The notes under the pieces were generated by a model, which saw nothing but the letters and a program-made list of their open reading frames with translations, searched no databases and had not been told where the DNA came from. Shown here piece after piece: positions 57,057 to 64,000 of a stretch of DNA of 64,000 nucleotides. The stretch comes from Merluccius polli (lineage: Eukaryota; Chordata; Actinopteri; Gadiformes; Merlucciidae). The stretch lies in contig JAOPHQ010005145.1 in assembly GCA_030340625.1 (NCBI GenBank), positions 62,001 through 126,000 of the forward strand, in the 5' to 3' direction. The position numbers were made by a program, and so were the translations under genes. The first letter of the stretch is position 1; every line of letters starts with the position of its first letter.

Positions 57057-58342
57057 GTGGATTTAATGAGACATTAATCAACATTTTGAAAAACGTTGAC
57101 GTGCCAAGGTGGGAATTTGTTTATAGTATTTTATTTAATATTTTATATTAGTCTGGGTGACCATCCCCAGCAGATCTTGGTCACACACACACACACTTTA
57201 CAATATGTGTAGTACACTTCCTGATATGAGTGCACTTCCTCATTTTATTTATTGCAATTAAACATCACTCACCCTGTAAAAAAAGGTTCTACTGATGAAA
57301 TACATTGAAAGAGAGAAAGACTTCATAATTTATATCAGTAACTCACTCATCTAGTGACCAAGATTACAAGGCAGGAACACAATGTGGGCTTGACAGCTGG
57401 TCAGCTGACCTGGTGGACCACAACATTTAAACAGAAGCAGTGGTTCAGCCCGGTTTAACTAACAGAACTGGACAGGTTTGTCTTTGCACCATGGAAAAAG
57501 AAAATAACAAAAAGAGGAAAAGCCATTTAGACCAGAATTGGTAAATCCCATGTTGGGCTGTACATGGCCAGAAAAGTCTCACTGCATTCACTCCATGTCC
57601 GCCCTAGCCATCGTTCTCTTTAGCATCAGAGCTAACGGGAGGCTCATACTTGCAGGCAGAGCTAACGCTAAGCTAACATTTCAAGTTGACTTCCCAGTAC
57701 CACTGGGAGAGTGACGGCCTTCCTTGGCAAAAAGTTTCTTCAACACCACAAAGTTAAATTGTTCAAAGTGGGGGTGGCAGACCTCAGCATAATTTAGCTG
57801 TTTTCTCCCCTGATTTTGCTGTTGGTCCATCATAGTTCAGTTGTAGTGTCTATAACTGAATAGACACGATGCTCTCTGTATGTCGTGTCTGAGGAGATGG
57901 ACAGGAGCCCAGGAGCACCTGCTCCCTGCACTACAGTCCAGCATAGATGGCTTCAGTTGCAGTGTTAAGATCGGATGTATTTCACAGATTAAGGAAAGGA
58001 TGTCTAATTATTCTATTTAATGAAAGTAATCTTATTACTTTACCAGTGTGTTGTCCTATTTGAACTAAACCACTGCAACACATATTATTTAACCAACCCA
58101 CTATTTAAATCCTGCTGCCGCTGCTGGTTAAAGACCTGACTGTGCTGTACATCTCTGAGGATTGTCCCACCTCTGTCTGGTCACCATCTCTGAAACGTAG
58201 ACAGAAGATATGAACTTCAGTCACCCTGTAAATCATATTTAAAAATGTCTTTGCATTGGTAATGTTTCCATTGGGTTGATGATATCTGAAGTCTATTTTC
58301 TCTCTAGAAATACCAAGAGAAGCTTACTCAGCTTTGGGACTT

Positions 58343-61300
58343 TTAATGTTGACCAGAATAAAGGACCTCATCCGTCTGGTCTGATTGGACACGGCAGCCA
58401 GCAGAGCCGCGAGGCACTTCCTGGTTCTTGGAGTGAGAGATGTGAATGCTGCCATAGTGAAGGTCATCCTGCTCTTCTATTGGTTCTCGCTGTGCTGCAG
58501 GAGCCGTGCGATTGGTCAGAAACAAGACGTTGTCATACACAGGAACAGAAAGTGGCTGATGGGGAGAGAGAACAGAAACGTAGATTTAGAAAACCCTCTT
58601 AGAAGGTGGTCCAGAAGGTCCTGTGCTCCTGGTTTGTAGAAGGTGATTAATGGTCACATCATGGAGGACGCTGTAGGCCTCAGTTCCTCTTTCTCCTTGT
58701 TGTACATATGTTGAACATATTCCTCTTCCTAATCGTACTTATTTTCTTCCTTAAAGCTGCTCTTGGTTATTTTGCTAGTTGACCAAGAGCTGCTTAAATT
58801 TAAAAAAAACACCGCCCCCCTCAGTCCCGTTGGACACCATCTACACCAACAGGCAGTATTGGCCTCAGAGCTGCCTGATTGGTCACAGCCTCAGAGCTGC
58901 CTGAATGGTCACAGCCTCAGAGCTGCCTGATTGGTCACAGGCTACAGGCAGGGACGGACACCAGCGAGATATTCTCACAGACCACTTGACTCACTCACAC
59001 CTGACAGAGTATGGGGACCATTTTGACATATTTGACCATAATAAAAGTGACGTAGAGCAGCTTTAATCTGACTTATTTTCTTAAAAGTTGACTGTGGCAG
59101 GGTTGGCCCTCACCACACGTCACCTAAGTGGCTTTTCCTCGGGGCCCTCCGACACAGGACACGGGTAGGTTGGTTCAAGATGTTTACTCGGAGTTTCAGG
59201 CTGGTGGTATACGCCGAGCTGATGGTACAACTGCCATGGCTGTGGCTCCTCCTCGAGTGTGTGTGTTGATGGCTGGTTTATCCTGGGTGCCATGATTGCT
59301 CCAATTGATTGAGTCCAATCAGTCTGACTCAGGCCAGGTGAGGCTGTAAACCAGCCATCAACAGCACACACTCCACATACACCCTCCACATTGACAATTC
59401 AATCATTATCATTACTTTCATCACTGTCTTCTCATTCTCCTCCCTGCAGAAGTCTCTCCAGCTCCCAGGTTGTCCTCTAGATGTCGCCCTAGATCTCCCC
59501 CTACCCAACTCCCTTGGTTAATGTTGATGAAGGGACTAAGGTAGCATCTCTCTGGTTGCCAGGCAACCTGCACTCCTGAGCTGCAGCTGCAGGAGGAGCA
59601 GCGGCTCTACTCTGAGCTCCTCCTGTCACACTGAGCTGGTGGTGATCAGCGCTGGGCCTTCCAGCTCCAACAGCATTTCTTGTTTGAGCATTATATATCT
59701 ATATTTGCATGACAGGCTAGAGGAACAGATAAAGCCACTTGCTAAAGAAACAAATGAAGTTTCACATGTGGTTTGAGGCGTTACCTCAGGGTATTTCCAC
59801 TGTCTCAGTAAATCATGGGTTAGTAAAATGGCTTCCTGTGTCTCACCTCCTCCGTGGCCTCTGGCCTTCCTCCCAGTCCAGATGCTTTTCTGAACGCCAT
59901 CTTTCTTCTGGTGAAGAGAACAGAGATAAAGAAGTGCCAGGAGAAATCAATGTCAAAGAAGACAGGGAGAGGGAGCGAATATATCTCACCTCATCCAGAG
60001 GATGATCAGGAGGGGTATGATGGTTAGTAAGACGGCTCGTACAGCAACTTGTATCACAGTGTGGGATGTCTCTGGAAAACAGAGTCTGTTTTTAAACAAT
60101 GATAACCAACTGCAACATCGATAGGCCAGTATTAAACTGTGTGCTTGAAGGTGTGTGTCTTTTAAATAAACAATTACCTGGCACATTAATGAATAAAAAG
60201 GTGGAATTATGACGTCCGATTGCATTATGAGCTTGACAGTAATAGTTTCCTCCAAGCTGAGCTGTGAAATTAGTGATGGTGTAGTTCTGTCCTGATTCTC
60301 CCACTGAGTCTTCATGTTCCTTGAACCAGGTGTAGTTAGCTGCTGGGTTAGCATCACTGCTGCAGCTCAGAGTCACTGAACTGCCCTCCACTACTTCACC
60401 AGAGGGACTCACGGTCACTGAGGGGGTCTTTGGAGGATCTGGAGGTCATTGTAAAAACATGTCAAACATCATGTGGAAGTATTACGGACATTGAAAAGAA
60501 AAGGTTTGAGAAGCTTGCAAATGTAACACATGATGAACTTAGATGATTCATTTTGAAAAGTTAAGCTAACTCAAGCATCTGTAATGTGATGTTGTGCTTT
60601 ACTTACATTTCACATTAATGTAGATAGAGAGGGATTTTGTCCCGAGCTCATTCTTAGCTTCACAGAGATATTGTCCAGAGTCTGAAGACATGATGGGACC
60701 AAAGATGAGCTGTTGTCCCTGGTTCAAGTCTCTGGAGGAGTTATCTGTATTAACCTTGAACCAGGTGTAGTTAGCTGCTGGGTTAGCATCACTGCTGCAG
60801 CTCAGAGTCACTGAACTGCCCTCCACTACTTCACCAGAGGGACTCACGGTCACTGAAGGGGTCTTGGGAGCATCTGTTAGTTACAGTAACAGAAGCTCAG
60901 TTAACAGCTACAGTTCACTCATATAAAATACCAGCCGTTTGATCCATTCATACTTAATATACATGTAGTTATTGTCCCTGAAATCCCCATTCCATCTGGC
61001 ATCATGTCAGTGTACTGTGGAGTTGACTTACACACTAAAGGAGAGTGGAAACGTTCATGTCCTTCCACAGCACATGAAAAGCTGTCTTCAGGCTTAAAGA
61101 AGCCCCTGTAGGACCTTGTAGATACTCCTCTTACAGACTGTCCATTCTTGTACCAGATGAAGGTTTGGTTATCAGCTGCACCATATGCACTGTGACACTC
61201 CAGTGTTAGCCTGGAAGAAGTGGTGGATGGGATCACCTTCACCTGGAGATCTGGGTGTCACATAAATGTCACCTAAATGACACAGTCAAACTTATTTCTA

Positions 61301-62142
61301 TTCAAAACATATTGATGTCTGAAAGTAAGAAATCAGGATTTACCTGTGACAGATAACGTCACTCCAGGGTCACCAGTATATTTCCCACCTGGTCGGTTTG
61401 TTGTGAACATAAACTTGTACTCAGCAGAGTCAGTCTGTCTCAGGTCTCTGATTCTCAGAGTACACTTTACTTTACAGGTGGACCAGCTACAGCTGATCTC
61501 TCCACAGCTGTATTCAACACGACCTGCATAGTCTGCATCACTTAGCAGATCAACTGGCTGCTTGTGGTCTCCTTTAGTAAACCACAGTGTTTCTATCAGG
61601 GTAGAGCTGAACCATTTGAAAGGGAATTCCAAGGTGCAGGTGATGTCAACCGTTGAACCTCTTAAAGCACAGACATTACTAGATGTGTAGGTAACGTCGT
61701 CATTACCCTGAAGTGCTGTAAAAAACAAAACACATCTCATTGAGAATGAAGAAGACACAGAGGTTCAGCTGATGTACTGATCAGAAGATACATAAAGAGA
61801 TGGAGGCTGTTGAGTGGAACTGGAAACTACAGATGATGCGGACAACTGAACTGTGATACCAACATGATACAGCTGGTGATAGCAATTGTGATAGAGCTGG
61901 TGATGGCGATAGTGATAGAGATAGTGAAAGAGTTGGTGATAGAGATAGTGATAGAGATAGTAGTAGAGTTGGTGAGTGTGTCCTAGCCATCAGGAAATGG
62001 TCAAAGAAATGGTCATCTCACACACTTGGTTGTCATGTCACACATTGAAACAGTTCAACTAAATGTCCACAATGCAAATGTACCAACCTGGCAGTGCCAG
62101 AAGGAAAGCTAGAAATCCTCTTGCTGCTGATGTTAAATTCAT
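58343..62142 (-). CDS. CD22/Siglec-like receptor C (V-C2-C2-C2-TM-ITIM), hybrid copy
   Basis: Coding exons on the minus strand: 62088-62142 (signal peptide), 61344-61715 (V-set), 61032-61250 (C2), 60607-60873 (C2), 60178-60438 (C2), 59990-60071 (membrane span), 59847-59907, 58343-58555 (tail); about 509 residues. The F strand reads EYKFMF (no sialic-acid Arg) and the span is VIQVAVRAVLLTIIPLL with an Arg, both as in receptor A. The domain order, without a second V-set, is as in B. The tail keeps LHYGSI and adds VYDNV, but ends VLYSGQH, losing the second tyrosine motif's context. Frames are open and splice borders normal. It lies between the C3 duplicate and the second lectin copy. Confidence 0.8.
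59093..59390. mobile_element. 298-bp TG...CA element with 5-bp target duplication
   Basis: TTGAC occurs at 59088-59092 and 59391-59395. The element starts TGTGGCAGGGTTGG and ends CCCTCCACA. Copies A and B are uninterrupted at this site (33221 and 47132 regions). Five-base duplication and TG...CA ends fit a solo LTR; a short inverted-repeat DNA element is an alternative. The 89-residue minus-strand ORF is not supported as a gene. Confidence 0.75.
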
Positions 62143-62634
62143 AGTTTGTCCTCTCCTGTTTGTTCTAGGGAGATATTTAACCACACCTGCAGGCAGAAAA
62201 TACAACAATACACTAAAGGAGAAATACATTACAATACCCGTTTTAATTACTGTGGATACTTCTTATTGCCAGTGCTTTATATGTGGATGTCAGGTTCACA
62301 AGTTAAGTCAAAACGGAAGAAAAGAAAATGAGCGTCTTACTGTAGAGGAGGAAGCTGGGTTGGGTGTGTGTGGTATGTGTGGGTAGCAGGTACAGATGTA
62401 ATGTCTTCCTGTTGTCGTATGTGGGCCGCCTATAAAGGCAGGAAGTTGTCCACTACGCCCTTCCTCTGATGCTTAGCCAGGAAGCTAATATTAAGTAGGC
62501 CTACTCTCATACTATGGGAGCTGAAAGATGATCATTGCCATCTTTGGTGGTGCGCTTCAGGCTGAGCTGAGCACTGATTGGTTGGAAGTAGCGGCTGTTT
62601 TTTTTGTTTAAAGAAGACCCCCCAGGGTGGACCG
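62143..62634. promoter_or_regulatory. Shared 5' region between receptor C and second lectin copy
   Basis: The same head-to-head layout as at 50042-50527, with 492 bases between start codons. CCTATAAAGGCAGG at about 62429 is a TATA-like string in the lectin's direction. Function is inferred only. Confidence 0.4.
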
Positions 62635-63714
62635 ATGGACACAATCCATGAACTGGACTCTGGACTCACTGAGGAGAATGGGAACATGTCCTTCATCAGT
62701 AATGTGACCGTGAAGAGAGAATATGGTAAGAGCCTTTGTAGAGGAACTGTTTAGAAGAATGATTGTAATAATATTAAATGATAACAGTAGGTTTGTCACA
62801 ACCATCTGCTTAAAAGTGCTGTACGTAAGATTTAAGCTTTACATAATGTGCTGTACATAAAATGTAAGCGTCTCTGCTTGAGGTGACAGATATTGAGTAA
62901 TGAGGAAGTACTCCTTCCTCATTTTGAGAAATGATACAAGATGGGACGAAGGAAGAAAGTTGATAACCTGATAAGCTCAGAGTCGACTCATCCACACACC
63001 AAAGCTCAAGTAGAGCCAAGACTCACTCATCTAGGCCATTTAAATTATATGAAATCCCCGGTCTCACTCATCTAGGCCATTTAAATTATATGAAATCCCA
63101 GGACTCACTCATCTAGGCCATTTAAATTACATGAAATCCCCGGTCTCACTCATCTAGGCCATTTAAATTACATGAAATCCCCGGTCTCACTCATCTAGGC
63201 CATTTAAATTACATGAAATCCTAGGTCTCACTCATCTAGGCCATTTAAATTATATGAAATCCCAGGACTCACTCATCTAGGCCATTTAAATTATATGAAA
63301 TCCCAGGACTCACTCATCTAGGCCATTTAAATTATATGAAATCCCAGGACTCACTCATCTAGGCCATTTAAATTATATGAAATCCCAGGTCTCACTCATC
63401 TAGGCCTTTTAAATTATATGAAATCCCAGGTCTCACTCATCTAGGCCATTTAAATTATATGAAATCCCAGGTGTCACTCAACTAGGCCATTTAAATGAGC
63501 ATTAGCTGTGTTTCCATAAACTTATTTCAATGCACATTTTGAATTATCTCTTTATTCATAACGATAACGATTTCTTTGAAAGCCTGTTAGATTGATGTTG
63601 AATTGAGCTTTTGGCGAACTGTGTTGGAGCTGATTTCAACTGTATTCCTCTGTCCCATCTCATTAGACCCTGTGATGCCTCAGACAGAGAGAGAGAAATT
63701 CATGAATTTAATTG
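62635..63714 (+). CDS. C-type lectin gene, second copy, first two exons; continues past the window
   Basis: Exons 62635-62725 (MDTIHELDSGLTEENGNMSF, then IS for VS in the first copy) and 63667-63714 (DPVMPQTEREKFMNLIG). They match the copy at 50.5 kb. The N-terminus has Asn-X-Ser/Thr sites and no hydrophobic signal. The lectin-domain exon must lie beyond 64000, so it is unknown whether this copy escapes the frameshift of the first. The donor after exon 2 is GTGTGT here against GTGAGT in the first copy, a weaker site due to a 2-base loss. Confidence 0.6.
63020..63494. repeat. 41-bp minisatellite, about 12 copies, lectin intron 1 (copy 2)
   Basis: Same unit as at 50912-51718 (ACTCATCTAGGCCATTTAAA core) with fewer copies. 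Confidence 0.95.
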
Positions 63715-64000
63715 GTGTGTTTAAAAAACGAAAGTAAAAACTAAAGCTTTTGTGGTTTGACCCCTCCATCTAAAAACTAACACTTTATATTGTCTAATAT
63801 TGAACTATTAACCAATTAAGTTATCCCCCTTGTGGCAGCATCTTAGTACTGCAGGTGGTACTCTCCTGTTCCTGCAGGGGGGGCAGTAGAGTCAGTACAG
63901 TAACTAATAGTTACTGTCATTAACTAGTTACACAGTCTTGTACCCATGATGACAACAAAGTACACATTTCTTGATGTGGAAAATTATACTTACCACCTTG
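63715..64000 (+). other. Lectin intron 2 (copy 2), continues past the window
   Basis: Nearly identical to 51936-52220 of the first copy. No exon seen. Confidence 0.6.

Noticed and set aside
58276..58639. Plus-strand ORFs over receptor C tail
   Set aside because: Antisense to the ITIM exon; not shared as open frames by A and B.

Overview
The window is vertebrate nuclear DNA, most likely from a teleost fish. Genes are split into short exons with GT/AG borders. The DNA is crowded with fish-style transposons and very large minisatellites. The gene families (complement C3, CD22-like Ig receptors, a C-type lectin) are immune. There are no operons, tRNA or rRNA genes, CRISPR arrays or bacterial features. 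The species cannot be named from sequence alone.

1-30.9 kb: the 3' 29 exons of a complement C3-like gene on the plus strand. Human C3 has 41 exons, so about 12 should lie upstream of the window. The exons encode MG5 onward: the tetra-Arg beta/alpha cut site, the six-Cys anaphylatoxin core, MG6-MG7, CUB, thioester domain, MG8 and the C345C domain with its stop. Two key positions are altered: the thioester motif reads GCVEQN instead of GCGEQN, and the residue aligned with the catalytic His is Ser. Minisatellites of 18 to 52 bp fill many introns, about 12 kb in total. Several repeat units contain a copy of the adjacent 5' splice site.

31-62.5 kb: three minus-strand CD22/Siglec-like receptor genes, here called A (32.4-37.2 kb), B (46.4-50.0 kb) and C (58.3-62.1 kb). 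Each has a signal peptide, a V-set domain, C2-set domains, a transmembrane exon and a tail with an ITIM-like tyrosine. B keeps the F-strand Arg expected for sialic acid binding and has a neutral membrane span. A and C have Met at that Arg position and an Arg inside the membrane span. C looks like a hybrid, A-like at its 3' end and B-like at its 5' end.

50.5-53.0 kb and 62.6-64 kb: two copies of the 5' part of a C-type lectin gene on the plus strand, head to head with receptors B and C. The first copy has a frameshift in its lectin exon and is cut off. It runs into a duplicated C3 3' end (53.2-54.6 kb) that carries a stop codon, so that segment is a pseudogene.

History (inference): an ancestral block of C3 - receptor A - receptor B - lectin was joined to a second, shorter block of C3 - hybrid receptor C - lectin. 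The crossover ran between a lectin intron and a C3 intron. Elements that arrived later include a 3.9 kb hAT transposon with an 8-bp target duplication (37.9-41.9 kb), an LTR-like insertion with a nested DNA element (54.95-57.06 kb), a 298-bp element in receptor C, two long foldback elements in C3 introns, and several LINE fragments.
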